Counted from the first letter of the stretch, positions 15,745 to 24,718 are shown. The stretch is 54,422 bases of DNA from Synergistaceae bacterium (GCA_018436785.1 JAHDKR010000085.1:1-54422); one strand, 5' to 3'. The notes: generated from the sequence alone by a model not told the origin. Numbers and translations: made by a program.

Positions 15745-17496
15745 ATGACGAAAGTGAAGATAGTCTGCACCATAGGTCCGGCGTGTTCCAACTACGAGAC
15801 GCTCTCCGCCATGGCGAAGGCCGGCATGAATGTCGCGCGCCTGAACTTCAGCCACGGCGCCTACGATGGACATCAAAAAATGCTGGAGCTCGTCCGCAGG
15901 GTCGAGAAGGATCTGAACACCCCCATCGCGGCGCTGCTGGATACCAAGGGACCGGAGATCCGTACCGGCAAGGTTGAGGGGGGAACCGTTGCCCTGGAAC
16001 AGGAGAGTCTCCTCGTCCTCACGACCGAGGAGATCGTCGGAACCAGCTCGCGGGTCTTTATGAACTACCCGCAGCTTGCGCGCGAGGTAGCGGTCGGTCA
16101 GGAAATCTTCATCGACGACGGCACGCTTCACCTAAAGGTCGAGGAGATACGCGGCGGCGACGTCGCCTGCCGGGTCATTGTGGGAGGACTGCTCGCCGAT
16201 ACCAAGGGAATCAATATTCCGGGAGCGGAACTCTCTCTTCCCGCGCTCTCCGAGAAGGATATCGAGGATATCAAGTGGGGAGTACAGCACGAGATGGAGT
16301 ATATCGCCGTCTCCTTCGTCAAAAACCGCCGGGATATCATGGAAGTCCGGCGCATCATGGAGGAGTTCGGCGAGCCTATGAAGGTCATCGCCAAGATAGA
16401 GACCCGTCAGGCGGTGCAGAATATCGAGGAGATCGTCGAGGTCGTGGACGGAATGATGATCGCCCGCGGCGATCTCGGGGTGGAAATCCCCACGGAAGAC
16501 GTGCCTTTGCAGCAGAAGCGGATCATCGATATCTGCCGCGCCAAGGGGAAGGCGGTTATTGTCGCGACGCAGATGCTCGACTCGATGATACGCAACCCCC
16601 GGCCTACCAGGGCCGAGGCCAGCGACGTGGCGAATGCGGTTCTTGACGGAGCCGACGCCGTCATGCTCTCCGGCGAGACGGCAAAAGGAGCGTATCCTCT
16701 CCGCTCGGTGGAAACGATGAAGCGTATCGTCGCCAGAGCCGAGAGTGAAATCGAGCTTTGGGAGCGCCCGCTGCACGCCGTTTCCACAACGATGGGCGTG
16801 CCGGACGCGGTGAGCAGCGCCGCAGTGCTCATTGCGCGGCAGATGAAGGCCTCCGCCATCGTCTCGATGACGAAGAGCGGCAGCACCGCGCAGATGGTCA
16901 GCAAGCACCGCCCTCCGTGCACAATCCTCGGCGCGACGCCTTCCCAGCGTACATGGCGGGAGCTTTCGCTGTACTGGGGAGTTCTTCCTCTGATGAAAGA
17001 GGAGATGACCGACCAGAACACGGCGGTGGACTCCGTACTCGGCTCCTGCGTGGCAAGCGGGCACATCAGGGAGGGAGACCTCGTGGTCGTCACCGCCGGC
17101 GTTCCGCTGGGCACGGCGGGGACCACGAACCTTGTCCAGGTGCATATAGCGGGGAAAATACTGCTGAAAGGGCTCTCCCTGCTCAAGAGAGAGGCCAGGG
17201 GGGCCGTCTGCGTAGCGAGGAGCGCCTCCGAGGCCAGGGAGAAGATGACCAAAGGCGCCGTGCTCGTCGCCAGGAATACCGACAAAGAGTATCTTCCGGC
17301 CATGCGGCTCGCCTCCGCTGTCGTCGTCGAAGAGGGCGGGCTTACCTCCCACACGGCGATCGTGGCGCTGGAGCTTGGAATTCCGTGCATCGTCAGCGCG
17401 GAGGGAGCCCTCTCCCTTCTCTCCGACGGAATGCTCGTCACTGTCGACGGGTACAGGGGTATTCTCTACCACGGCCGGGTGAAGCTGACGGCATGA
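15745..17496 (+). CDS. pyk: Pyruvate kinase with C-terminal PEP-utiliser-like domain
   Basis: Converts PEP and ADP to pyruvate and ATP. The 583-residue protein has TIGPAC at the start, the active-site segment MIARGDLGVEIP with ATQMLDSMI, and then the allosteric C domain. About 110 extra residues follow, with the swivelling phosphohistidine-type motif GGLTSHTAIVA (Thr534, His536), as in Geobacillus and Bacillus pyruvate kinases. Whether this histidine is phosphorylated is not known from sequence. AAAGGAG lies 9 nt before the ATG. Downstream genes are close, so it may head the Nudix-nfo-racemase group. Confidence 0.97.
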   Translation: MTKVKIVCTIGPACSNYETLSAMAKAGMNVARLNFSHGAYDGHQKMLELVRRVEKDLNTPIAALLDTKGPEIRTGKVEGGTVALEQESLLVLTTEEIVGTSSRVFMNYPQLAREVAVGQEIFIDDGTLHLKVEEIRGGDVACRVIVGGLLADTKGINIPGAELSLPALSEKDIEDIKWGVQHEMEYIAVSFVKNRRDIMEVRRIMEEFGEPMKVIAKIETRQAVQNIEEIVEVVDGMMIARGDLGVEIPTEDVPLQQKRIIDICRAKGKAVIVATQMLDSMIRNPRPTRAEASDVANAVLDGADAVMLSGETAKGAYPLRSVETMKRIVARAESEIELWERPLHAVSTTMGVPDAVSSAAVLIARQMKASAIVSMTKSGSTAQMVSKHRPPCTILGATPSQRTWRELSLYWGVLPLMKEEMTDQNTAVDSVLGSCVASGHIREGDLVVVTAGVPLGTAGTTNLVQVHIAGKILLKGLSLLKREARGAVCVARSASEAREKMTKGAVLVARNTDKEYLPAMRLASAVVVEEGGLTSHTAIVALELGIPCIVSAEGALSLLSDGMLVTVDGYRGILYHGRVKLTA

Positions 17497-17552
17497 AGGG
17501 GCGGGGCGGCGAGCGATGTTTCTCCCCGGAACGTTCCGGGAAAGGCTTGTTG

Positions 17553-18134
17553 ATGAATCACCCCGTCGGCGTTTCGTTCCCTTCGTGGGAGGAGCTTCCG
17601 TCCGGGGACATGCGGCAGAGCGCCGTCCTCGTTCCGCTCTTCCCTTCCGGGGATGAGCTTCGCATTCTTTTTTTGCGTCGCTCGCCCCATCTTTCACGCC
17701 ACGGGGGAGAGATCTGCTTTCCCGGCGGGATGAAGGACGCGGACGACCTATCGCCGTTGCACACTGCGCTCCGCGAAACCGAGGAGGAGACCGGCATTTC
17801 CCGGGAGGCGGTCGAGCCGCTTCTTCTGCTGCCCCCCGAGTACACCGTGGTCAGCAATGTGGAAGTCTTTCCGGTGCTCGGCATTGTCTCCGGCGTCGAT
17901 CCGGAGCGGGGGCTTGCGCTCTCTCCCTCGGAGATTGCCGCCTCGTATTCGGTGGACATCGCCCTTTTTCCGGCGGAGCCCCGGAGAAAAGAAATTCTTT
18001 TTCCTTCGTTCACGAAGGGGATGAGAGAAAGCAGAGAACACACGGTTTCCTATCCGGAGTACGATCTTCCCGACGGCTCGGTCGTTTGGGGGGTTACCGC
18101 GAGGATATTGGAAAAGGTGTGTCGCCTGCTGTGA
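17553..18134 (+). CDS. Nudix hydrolase, CoA pyrophosphatase (NudL)-like
   Basis: A 193-residue protein whose Nudix box runs from GGMKDADD (58-65) through RETEEETG (74-81). The preceding HGGEICFPGG and the Asp in place of the usual first Glu of the box match the CoA-pyrophosphatase subgroup, which splits CoA to phosphopantetheine and 3',5'-ADP. Substrate is inferred from that likeness only. ATG 17553 has GGGAAAGG upstream; an in-frame ATG at 17493 overlapping the pyk stop would add 20 residues. Confidence 0.85.
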   Translation: MNHPVGVSFPSWEELPSGDMRQSAVLVPLFPSGDELRILFLRRSPHLSRHGGEICFPGGMKDADDLSPLHTALRETEEETGISREAVEPLLLLPPEYTVVSNVEVFPVLGIVSGVDPERGLALSPSEIAASYSVDIALFPAEPRRKEILFPSFTKGMRESREHTVSYPEYDLPDGSVVWGVTARILEKVCRLL

Positions 18135-18150
18135 AGAAGGGAGAAGATCA

Positions 18151-18993
18151 ATGGCGATAATAGGCGCCCATGTCTCCATCGCCGGAGGGCTTGAAAAGAG
18201 CATCGAGCGCGGCGAGGAGCTGGGATGTGAAGCTATACAGATTTTCACGAAGAACCAGCTTCAATGGCGGAGCGCCCCTCTCTCGCAATCCAGGGGCGAG
18301 AGGTTTTACCGCTCCTGGGCCGCGAGTTCTATCGAAGAGATCGTCGTCCACGCTTCGTACCTCATCAACCTGGCGGCGACGGACGCCACCGGAGCGAAGA
18401 GCATCGCCGCACTGGAGGATGAAATAGAGCGCTGCGACCTGCTGGGGATCGACAACCTCGTCCTTCACCCCGGGTCGTCGCGCGGAAGAGACGTAGAATC
18501 AGCCCTTGACCTGGTGGCGGAGCGAATCGCTTCTATTCTTGACAGGACGGCGGGGAAACGCGTTCGTATTCTTCTTGAGACCATGGCAGGTCAGGGAGAT
18601 CTCCTCGGCAGGAATTTCAAGCAGTTCAGGAGAATTCTCGACGCGCTGGACTGGCCGTCGCGCGTGGGTATTTGCATGGATACCTGCCACATGTTCGCGG
18701 CCGGATTCGACATGCGCACCGAAGCGGCGTACCAGCGCCTGCTCGATCAGGTGGACGATACCGTGGGGCTCGACAGGGTCGGGTGCTGGCATTTTAACGA
18801 CAGCATCCATGATATGGGGAGAGGGCTCGACAGGCACGCGCACATCGGAGAAGGCACTCTCGGATACGCTCCGTTTTCGTTCGTCCTCAACGATCCTCTC
18901 TGGGAACACACGCCCTGTATTCTCGAAACGCCCCAGAACGCCTCCGGCCATGCCGGAAATATGTCTATTCTGCGTAAACTGAGAGGAGGATAA
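18151..18993 (+). CDS. nfo: Endonuclease IV
   Basis: AP endonuclease of base excision repair, a TIM-barrel enzyme with three zinc ions. All nine metal ligands line up with E. coli Nfo: His67, His106, Glu143, Asp177, His180, His214, Asp227, His229 and Glu259. Length 280 is normal. It begins MAIIGAHVSIAGG, 16 bases after the Nudix gene, and ends 2 bases before the racemase gene, so the three are co-transcribed. Confidence 0.97.
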   Translation: MAIIGAHVSIAGGLEKSIERGEELGCEAIQIFTKNQLQWRSAPLSQSRGERFYRSWAASSIEEIVVHASYLINLAATDATGAKSIAALEDEIERCDLLGIDNLVLHPGSSRGRDVESALDLVAERIASILDRTAGKRVRILLETMAGQGDLLGRNFKQFRRILDALDWPSRVGICMDTCHMFAAGFDMRTEAAYQRLLDQVDDTVGLDRVGCWHFNDSIHDMGRGLDRHAHIGEGTLGYAPFSFVLNDPLWEHTPCILETPQNASGHAGNMSILRKLRGG

Positions 18994-18995
18994 GA

Positions 18996-20069
18996 ATGAC
19001 AGTCCGCTATCCGCGGCTTCTCGTCTCCAGGAATCGGATCTTTGAAAACGCAGCGAGGGTCTCCGAACGATGCGCTCGCGCGGGGATCGCCCTCACCGGC
19101 GTGACAAAGGGCGTATGCGCGCGCGAGGCTCTCGTGCGGGCGATGGCGGAGGGCGGCTGCGACGAACTCGGCGACAGCAGGATTGACAATCTGGCCGCCA
19201 TCCGTACAATGAACGTCGGACTTCCGCTGCTCCTTCTCCGGATTCCCATGCCCAGCGAAATCGCCGCAACTGTCCGGATCGCGGACAGGAGTCTTGTCTC
19301 GATGGCGCAGACGATCTCCCTGATCGACCGGGAGTGCCGCGCTGCGGGACGAACGCACGAGATTATCCTCATGACCGACCTCGGGGACCTCCGCGAGGGA
19401 GTGTGGATGGGGCGCGTCGACGAAATCGCCCCGGTGCTGAAAGCATCTCCGCGTGTTCGCTGTGTCGGCGTCGGAGTGAACTTCGGCTGTTTCGGGGGGG
19501 TGCTCCCCGTGCCTGAGAAGCTGGAGCAGCTGCTCTCCGTAGGAAAAGAGCTGGAACGCTTTCTTGAATACCCGCTCTCGGTGTACTCCGGCGGCTCCAC
19601 GTCTTCGCTCATTCTTCTGGAGCGGGGGACCATGCCCCGGGGAATCACGAATTTGCGCGTCGGCGAGGGCATTCTCATCGGCGCCGACGTCACCGGCGCA
19701 CGGGATATTCCATGGCTTCACCAGAGGACGATGTGCCTTGAAGCGGAGATCGTCGAGGTGTACCGGAAGCCCTCCGTTCCGGTCGGGCCGGTCGGATTGG
19801 ACGCCTTCGGGGGAGAGCCGGTCTTCGAGGACCGGGGGGAGCGCTTGCGAGCGATCGTCGCGGTAGGGCGCCAGGATGTCCTCATCGAGGGGCTGACGCC
19901 GGAAATTCCGGAAGCGGTCATTCTCGGAGGATCAAGCGATCATATGATTATCGACGTCGAAGATGTGCGTCCTGCGCCGGAGCTTGGGGGGATACTGCGC
20001 TTTTTCCCCAACTACGGAGCAATGCTCGCTCTTTCAACGTCGCCGTATATCGCCTTCGACGTGGTATAG
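18996..20069 (+). CDS. orr: Ornithine racemase-like PLP enzyme (alanine racemase N-terminal fold)
   Basis: A PLP-dependent racemase of 357 residues. The PLP lysine is Lys38 in GVTKGVC. The order of later motifs follows clostridial ornithine racemase as I remember it: DSRIDNLAAIR, LLLLRIPM, MTDLGDLREGVW, SGGSTSSL, NLRVGEGILIGADVTG, PVGPVGLDAFG, VGRQDV and GGSSDHMIIDVED. In amino-acid fermenters that enzyme makes D-ornithine for oxidative breakdown. No ornithine aminomutase genes are in the window, so substrate is inferred. A role in another amino acid racemisation is possible. Confidence 0.8.
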   Translation: MTVRYPRLLVSRNRIFENAARVSERCARAGIALTGVTKGVCAREALVRAMAEGGCDELGDSRIDNLAAIRTMNVGLPLLLLRIPMPSEIAATVRIADRSLVSMAQTISLIDRECRAAGRTHEIILMTDLGDLREGVWMGRVDEIAPVLKASPRVRCVGVGVNFGCFGGVLPVPEKLEQLLSVGKELERFLEYPLSVYSGGSTSSLILLERGTMPRGITNLRVGEGILIGADVTGARDIPWLHQRTMCLEAEIVEVYRKPSVPVGPVGLDAFGGEPVFEDRGERLRAIVAVGRQDVLIEGLTPEIPEAVILGGSSDHMIIDVEDVRPAPELGGILRFFPNYGAMLALSTSPYIAFDVV

Positions 20070-20074
20070 TATAC

Positions 20075-20096
20075 GTGCCCCTGTCCGCAGGGGCGC
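20075..20096 (+). other. GC-rich hairpin ahead of cdaA
   Basis: GTGCCCCTG (20075-20083) and CAGGGGCGC (20088-20096) form a 9-bp stem with a TCCG loop in the 65-base gap between the racemase and cdaA. There is no T-run after it, so it is not a good terminator. It may partially stop or stabilise transcripts. Confidence 0.35.
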
Positions 20097-20134
20097 GTTC
20101 CCTGATACTTCTCCGCCCCGGAGGGCGATTGTAT

Positions 20135-20947
20135 ATGTTTGATACTCTGAGATGGCAGGACTTCCTGGATATACTGGTCATCGCCCTGATTGTGCACAGA
20201 TTGCTTCTGCTGATCGTGGGCACTCGTGCGATGCAGCTCGTCAAGGGGCTTCTCATCCTCGGCGTCGTTGCTGCGGCGGCAAGATTGCTCGACCTGCGGA
20301 CGCTCTCATGGTTTTTGGGGCAGACGCTGGGTATCCTCCTGATCGCCATTCCGATAGTCTTTCAGCCGGAGCTGCGAAAAATGCTCGAAGAGCTTGGCAG
20401 GGGGGGCGGCCTCTGGAGGCGGAAACGAGCTGCTGAAAAGGCCGAGGCCTTCAGCCATGAAGTATCCAGGGCGATCGGTTATCTCAAAGGGCAGAAGATC
20501 GGCGCGCTTATCGTCCTCGAACGCAACACCGGGCTCAAGGACTTCTGGAGAACTGCCATTAAGCTGAATTCGGAGATAAGCCAGGAGCTTCTCATCACCA
20601 TCTTCTGGGAGGGAACGCCTTTGCACGACGGGGCGGTGATCCTCGACCGCGAGAGGATCATCGCTGCAAGCTGCTATTTGCCGCTCACGGAAAACTCCGA
20701 TCTGTCCCGATGGATCGGCACCCGTCACAGGGCGGCGCTCGGCGTGACGGAAGTTTCCGACGCGATCGCCCTTGTCGTCTCCGAAGAACGGGGAGAAGTT
20801 TCGCTTGCAATCAACGGCCGCCTTTCCAAAAACCTGAAGGAGGCCCAGGTGCATAAACTGCTCTCCCACTATTTCAGCGGTGAAGAAGCTGAACATAAAC
20901 CACTCATGGAACGCCTGCAGGAAGATCTGCGGGCGCTGTGGTCATGA
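20135..20947 (+). CDS. cdaA: Diadenylate cyclase CdaA
   Basis: Membrane-bound enzyme that makes c-di-AMP from two ATP. Three hydrophobic segments fill residues 10-75. The DAC (DisA_N) domain follows, with the catalytic DGA at 165-167 (LHDGAVIL) and GTRHR at 195-199. The 270-residue length matches Bacillus CdaA. ATG 20135 is supported by GGAGGG (20120-20125). cdaR, its regulator, and glmM, known to bind and restrain CdaA in Firmicutes, follow directly. Confidence 0.96.
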   Translation: MFDTLRWQDFLDILVIALIVHRLLLLIVGTRAMQLVKGLLILGVVAAAARLLDLRTLSWFLGQTLGILLIAIPIVFQPELRKMLEELGRGGGLWRRKRAAEKAEAFSHEVSRAIGYLKGQKIGALIVLERNTGLKDFWRTAIKLNSEISQELLITIFWEGTPLHDGAVILDRERIIAASCYLPLTENSDLSRWIGTRHRAALGVTEVSDAIALVVSEERGEVSLAINGRLSKNLKEAQVHKLLSHYFSGEEAEHKPLMERLQEDLRALWS

Positions 20948-20972
20948 ACGGGAAGAAGGTGCGCAGGCGCTT

Positions 20973-22199
20973 ATGTCGGAATCCGGAAAGATAGACGCGA
21001 TCCTGGCGTCGCCGCTGTTCCTGAAAATAATGGCCGGGGTGATCGCGCTCGCTCTCTGGTTTTACGTCTCCGGCAACAGATCGACCGAGACGACGAGGAC
21101 ATTGGTTGTTCCTCTCGAGTATCTCAACGTCTCGCCGCAGACAACGCTCAAAACCGCTGTGCAGGAAGTGGAGATAGTCCTCTCGGGCGCGCAGTATGTT
21201 CTCTCCGCCATTCCTCAGGACGGCGTGGTCTGCGAGGTCGACCTCAGGGGAGTGGGCGTCGGAAAATACCGGATACCTGTCCGTTCCATCGTTCCCAAGG
21301 ACGTCAAGATAATGGACGTCAAACCTACGCACGTCGACGTGGAACTCGCTCGCTTTATCGACCGCCTCATTCCGGTGGAAATCGCCGTCGACAAAGGCCT
21401 TCCTCCGGGGCTTTTTCTCGATATGGTCGAGATACTTCCCAAAAACGTCAGCGTCAAGGGGAGCGAACGCGATATCGCGAAGATAGACGCCGTCAAGATA
21501 GTTCCCACCCTCGATGAGCTGAAGGCGGGAGGGGAGCATACGCTTGCCGTCGAGGTCGTCAAGTCGGAGGCGTTTGAAGATGAGGTTGTTGTGGAGCCGA
21601 AAACCGTCAAGCTCAGCGCGGTGCTCGCCGAGGGAGTTCCGAAGAAGAGCGTCCCGGTGAACGCCCGGATTATCGGCGAACCGGGCGGCGACTTCAAACT
21701 GAAGGCCGTTGTCGTTGAACCTGCCGTTGTCACAGTCGAGGGGCCTCTGGCGAAACTCAACGCCGTGACGCGGGTTGATACCGAAACGATCGACCTGACG
21801 GGGATCTCCAAGGAGCAGAACATCGTCATCCCGTTGCGCGCTCCGGAGGATCAGATGGTGACCATTGTCGGCGCCGCTTCGGTGCGGATCAACGTTCTTC
21901 TGACCCCCTTCACCGTCACCCGCCTCCTCTCCCGGCTGAACGTCGAGGTCGATGGGCGAAGCGTCTACCCCGGGTGGAAAGTGGAGCCGAACATTGTGAA
22001 CGTCACTGTGGAGGGAGTCCCCTCCGAAGTGAACGCACTCGACGAAAAAGACGTGGTGATACGCCCCTTTGTCAACGTCACCAACGTCGTTTCCAGACGC
22101 TTGACCGTTCCTGTGCAGATTCAGAACAAGTCGGGCGGTAAATTGAAGGTAGTAAAAATTGATCCTGCGAGCGTCACTGTAATTGCGGATATCAGGTAA
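20973..22199 (+). CDS. cdaR: CdaA regulator CdaR (YbbR repeats)
   Basis: A 408-residue protein with a single N-terminal membrane segment (about residues 18-35, KIMAGVIALALWFYVSG) and a long extracytoplasmic part made of roughly four beta-rich YbbR repeats. The repeats are visible as recurring V-x-V-x-G and 'P..V.V.G' patterns (for example LPKNVSVKGSERD, EPAVVTVEGPLAKL, EPNIVNVTVEGVPSEV). In Firmicutes CdaR binds CdaA and modulates its activity. ATG 20973 follows the cdaA stop by 25 bases. Confidence 0.92.
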   Translation: MSESGKIDAILASPLFLKIMAGVIALALWFYVSGNRSTETTRTLVVPLEYLNVSPQTTLKTAVQEVEIVLSGAQYVLSAIPQDGVVCEVDLRGVGVGKYRIPVRSIVPKDVKIMDVKPTHVDVELARFIDRLIPVEIAVDKGLPPGLFLDMVEILPKNVSVKGSERDIAKIDAVKIVPTLDELKAGGEHTLAVEVVKSEAFEDEVVVEPKTVKLSAVLAEGVPKKSVPVNARIIGEPGGDFKLKAVVVEPAVVTVEGPLAKLNAVTRVDTETIDLTGISKEQNIVIPLRAPEDQMVTIVGAASVRINVLLTPFTVTRLLSRLNVEVDGRSVYPGWKVEPNIVNVTVEGVPSEVNALDEKDVVIRPFVNVTNVVSRRLTVPVQIQNKSGGKLKVVKIDPASVTVIADIR

Positions 22200-22230
22200 T
22201 CTCTTATACGGGCGGGGATGGTGAGGCTGC

Positions 22231-23601
22231 ATGGAAACTGGTGAGAAAAAAGTACGTTGTCTTTTCGGGACCGATGGTGTGCGGGACGTGGCCAATAGGG
22301 GAGTGATGACTCCCGAGATGTCATTGCGGCTCGGTCGCTCCTACATTCTTTTCCTGACGGAGAGGGGCATCCCTCGTCCAAGGATCGTCGTCGGAAGGGA
22401 CACCAGGCGTTCCGGGCACATGCTGGAAGCCGCTCTTTCCGCCGGCATGGCTTCGGCCGGCGCGGAGGTCTTTCTCCTCGGAGTGTTGCCTACTCCGGGC
22501 GTCAGTTTCGCCGTAAAGAAGATGTCGGTTCACGGCGGAGCGGTGATCAGCGCCTCCCACAACCCTGCGGAGTACAACGGAATAAAATTCCTCGATTCAT
22601 CCGGGAAAAAACTTTCCGACGACGTCGAGGGGGCGATCGAAGAGTACATGGGGGATAACCTCACCGACGATTGGCGCCCCACCGGCGCTTCCGTGGGAGA
22701 TATTCATAGAGCCACGCATCTGCTTGATGAATATTCCGAGTGGATTGCCTCGCTCTGGGGGGAAGAGACCCCCTTCCCGTCGGCGGGGGTTATCGACTGC
22801 GCGCACGGCGCGGCGGTGGAATCGGCTGAAAAAGTCTTCCGCAGGCTCGGCGGCGAGTGGCGCTTTATTGGAAACCGGCCCGACGGACTGAATATCAACG
22901 AAGGCGTCGGCGTCATGCACATGGCGCACATAGCTGAAGCGGTGAGAACGAACGCGCTCCCGATAGGCATCGCCTACGACGGAGACGCCGACCGCGCGTT
23001 GCTGACGGATTGCAGGGGGAGAGTGCTCAACGGCGATATCATCCTCTGGGTACTCGCGCGCTGGCTCGCCGAGCGCAATATGCTCGGCTCGGGAGTCGTT
23101 GCCACGGTAATGAGCAACATGGCGCTCGAAGATCATCTCCGGAAAGAAAATATCCCTGTTTTTCGCTGCCCTGTGGGCGACCGATACGTTATGGAGACGA
23201 TGTCCAAGGAGGGATCGCTGCTCGGAGGAGAACAGTCCGGCCACATCATTATCTCCTCGTTTGTGAACACCGGCGACGGACTCTGTACCGGCCTTTTCTT
23301 CCTCAAGGCGTGTCTGGAGCTCGGTGAAGATATTTCGACCCTCGCAGACCGTTTCGCCCCGTATCCGCAGATTCTGCGCAACGTCGAAGTTTCCCGCGAC
23401 GGGAAGGTGAGCGGCGACTTCCTGAGGGACCTCTCCTCCGAAGCGGAGACGCTGCTACAGGGCGCCGGAAGAATTCTCATCCGCCCCTCGGGCACGGAGC
23501 CTCTGATGCGAATCCTTGTTGAAGCGCGGGATGAAAAGCTTATGGAGCACGTTTCCGAGAAGCTCGTGAACGCAATTAAAGAGCAGTGCCGCTATCAATA
23601 A
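22231..23601 (+). CDS. glmM: Phosphoglucosamine mutase
   Basis: Interconverts glucosamine-6-P and glucosamine-1-P in UDP-GlcNAc synthesis. Active-site serine is Ser109 in ISASHNP; the Mg2+ loop is AYDGDADRAL; the C-terminal phosphate-binding loop is RPSGTEPLMR. Starts KVRCLFGTDGVRDVAN, typical of GlmM. The cdaA-cdaR-glmM order is the conserved c-di-AMP operon seen in Firmicutes. Confidence 0.97.
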   Translation: METGEKKVRCLFGTDGVRDVANRGVMTPEMSLRLGRSYILFLTERGIPRPRIVVGRDTRRSGHMLEAALSAGMASAGAEVFLLGVLPTPGVSFAVKKMSVHGGAVISASHNPAEYNGIKFLDSSGKKLSDDVEGAIEEYMGDNLTDDWRPTGASVGDIHRATHLLDEYSEWIASLWGEETPFPSAGVIDCAHGAAVESAEKVFRRLGGEWRFIGNRPDGLNINEGVGVMHMAHIAEAVRTNALPIGIAYDGDADRALLTDCRGRVLNGDIILWVLARWLAERNMLGSGVVATVMSNMALEDHLRKENIPVFRCPVGDRYVMETMSKEGSLLGGEQSGHIIISSFVNTGDGLCTGLFFLKACLELGEDISTLADRFAPYPQILRNVEVSRDGKVSGDFLRDLSSEAETLLQGAGRILIRPSGTEPLMRILVEARDEKLMEHVSEKLVNAIKEQCRYQ

Positions 23602-23626
23602 CGATCGTGTGAAAGGTGGTTGCCGT

Positions 23627-24499
23627 ATGACTTCTTCGATATCAAAATGCCTCTTCCCCGTGGCGGGACTGGGAACGCGTTTCCTCCCCGCGACAAAAGA
23701 GATCGCGAAAGAAATGCTGCCGCTCGTCGACAGACCCATCATTGAATACGGCGTTGAAGAAGCGCTTGCCGCGGGATGCAAAGAGATGGTCATGATCACC
23801 GGCCGGGCAAAGAAGGCAATCGAAGACTACTTCGACCGCTCTTTTGAACTTGAAGAGCTGCTTAAGTCACGGAACAAGCAGACCCTCTACGACGAGGTAA
23901 TCTCGCTCTCCGAAATGGCGGATTTCATCTACCTCCGGCAGCATCGTCCCCTCGGCCTGGGGCATGCAGTGCTCTGCGGGGAACCGGTCTGCCGCAACGA
24001 GTATTTCGGCGTCATCCTTCCCGACGACGTTATGGTTGCCGAACCCTCGGTCCTTGCGCAGCTTCTTGCAGTGCACAGCGAGCGGGGAGGCAGCGTCGTC
24101 GCTCTTGAAGAAGTCTCTGCGGAAGACACGTCGCGTTACGGCGTCGTTGCCGCCGAGAACGCCGGGAACGGCGTTTTCGCAGTAAAGGACATGGTGGAGA
24201 AGCCGGGACCGGAAAAAGCCCCGAGCAGGCTTGCTATCATGGGACGCTACATACTCTCTCCGGCAATCTTCCCGATTCTTGAGCGCCAGCAGGCGGGAGC
24301 GGGAGGAGAGATTCAGCTGACCGACGGCATTCGAACGCTGATCAGCCAAGAGCCTGTCTGGGGCGTTGTGTACAAGGGAAGGCGTTTCGACTGCGGGACG
24401 CAGCCGGGATGGCTGCACGCCAACATTCGCCTTGCCATGGAGCACCCTGCATTGAAGGAGGTGGTGCTGCGAGCGGTGAAGGAATACGAAGAAGAGTAG
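23627..24499 (+). CDS. galU: UTP-glucose-1-phosphate uridylyltransferase
   Basis: Makes UDP-glucose from UTP and glucose-1-P. The nucleotide-binding N terminus LFPVAGLGTRFLPATKEIAKEMLP, followed by DRPIIEYGVEEA, is diagnostic of GalU. Later come GLGHAVLCGE, FGVILPDDV and GGEIQLTDGI. ATG 23627 has AAGGTGGT upstream; a GTG at 23609 is in frame but less likely. The stop lies only 15 bases before the predicted cleavage site of the glmS ribozyme. Confidence 0.95.
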   Translation: MTSSISKCLFPVAGLGTRFLPATKEIAKEMLPLVDRPIIEYGVEEALAAGCKEMVMITGRAKKAIEDYFDRSFELEELLKSRNKQTLYDEVISLSEMADFIYLRQHRPLGLGHAVLCGEPVCRNEYFGVILPDDVMVAEPSVLAQLLAVHSERGGSVVALEEVSAEDTSRYGVVAAENAGNGVFAVKDMVEKPGPEKAPSRLAIMGRYILSPAIFPILERQQAGAGGEIQLTDGIRTLISQEPVWGVVYKGRRFDCGTQPGWLHANIRLAMEHPALKEVVLRAVKEYEEE

Positions 24500-24514
24500 A
24501 CAGCGCATGAACGA

Positions 24515-24690
24515 AGCGCCTGCGCCGGAGAACAGCTCCCCGGATCCGGGGAATCGAGTCTTCGGCTGACGAGGACGGAGGAGTATCGATCTGTCGGCGG
24601 ATGCCTCCGGGGCCGTGAGAGACCGGCCCGCAAAGCCTTTCTGCAAAACCGGAAAGTAATTTCCGGGACAAAGTGAAACGCAGTCTCTCG
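24515..24690 (+). ncRNA. glmS ribozyme (glucosamine-6-phosphate-activated)
   Basis: This self-cleaving riboswitch has the full conserved core. Cleavage is expected between A24515 and G24516, where GCGCC (24516-24520) begins. P1 forms from GCCGGAGA (24524-24531) with TCTTCGGC (24559-24566), capped by the palindrome TCCCCGGATCCGGGGA. GACGAGG lies at 24568-24574. CGGAGG (24576-24581) pairs with CCTCCG (24604-24609), enclosing ATCGA (24585-24589) and TCGGCGGATG (24594-24603). A CCGGAAA-GTAA-TTTCCGG hairpin (24649-24666) follows, then GACAAAGTGAAAC. With glucosamine-6-P bound, the RNA cuts itself and the glmS message is degraded. It directly precedes glmS and lies within the galU-glmS gap. Confidence 0.96.
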
Positions 24691-24718
24691 TGAGTGGATA
24701 CAAAGGCGGTGCTGTATA

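Noticed and set aside
16758..17552. Upstream extension of the Nudix frame inside pyk
   Set aside because: Arg/Gly-rich shadow sequence within pyk; the Nudix protein begins at ATG 17553.
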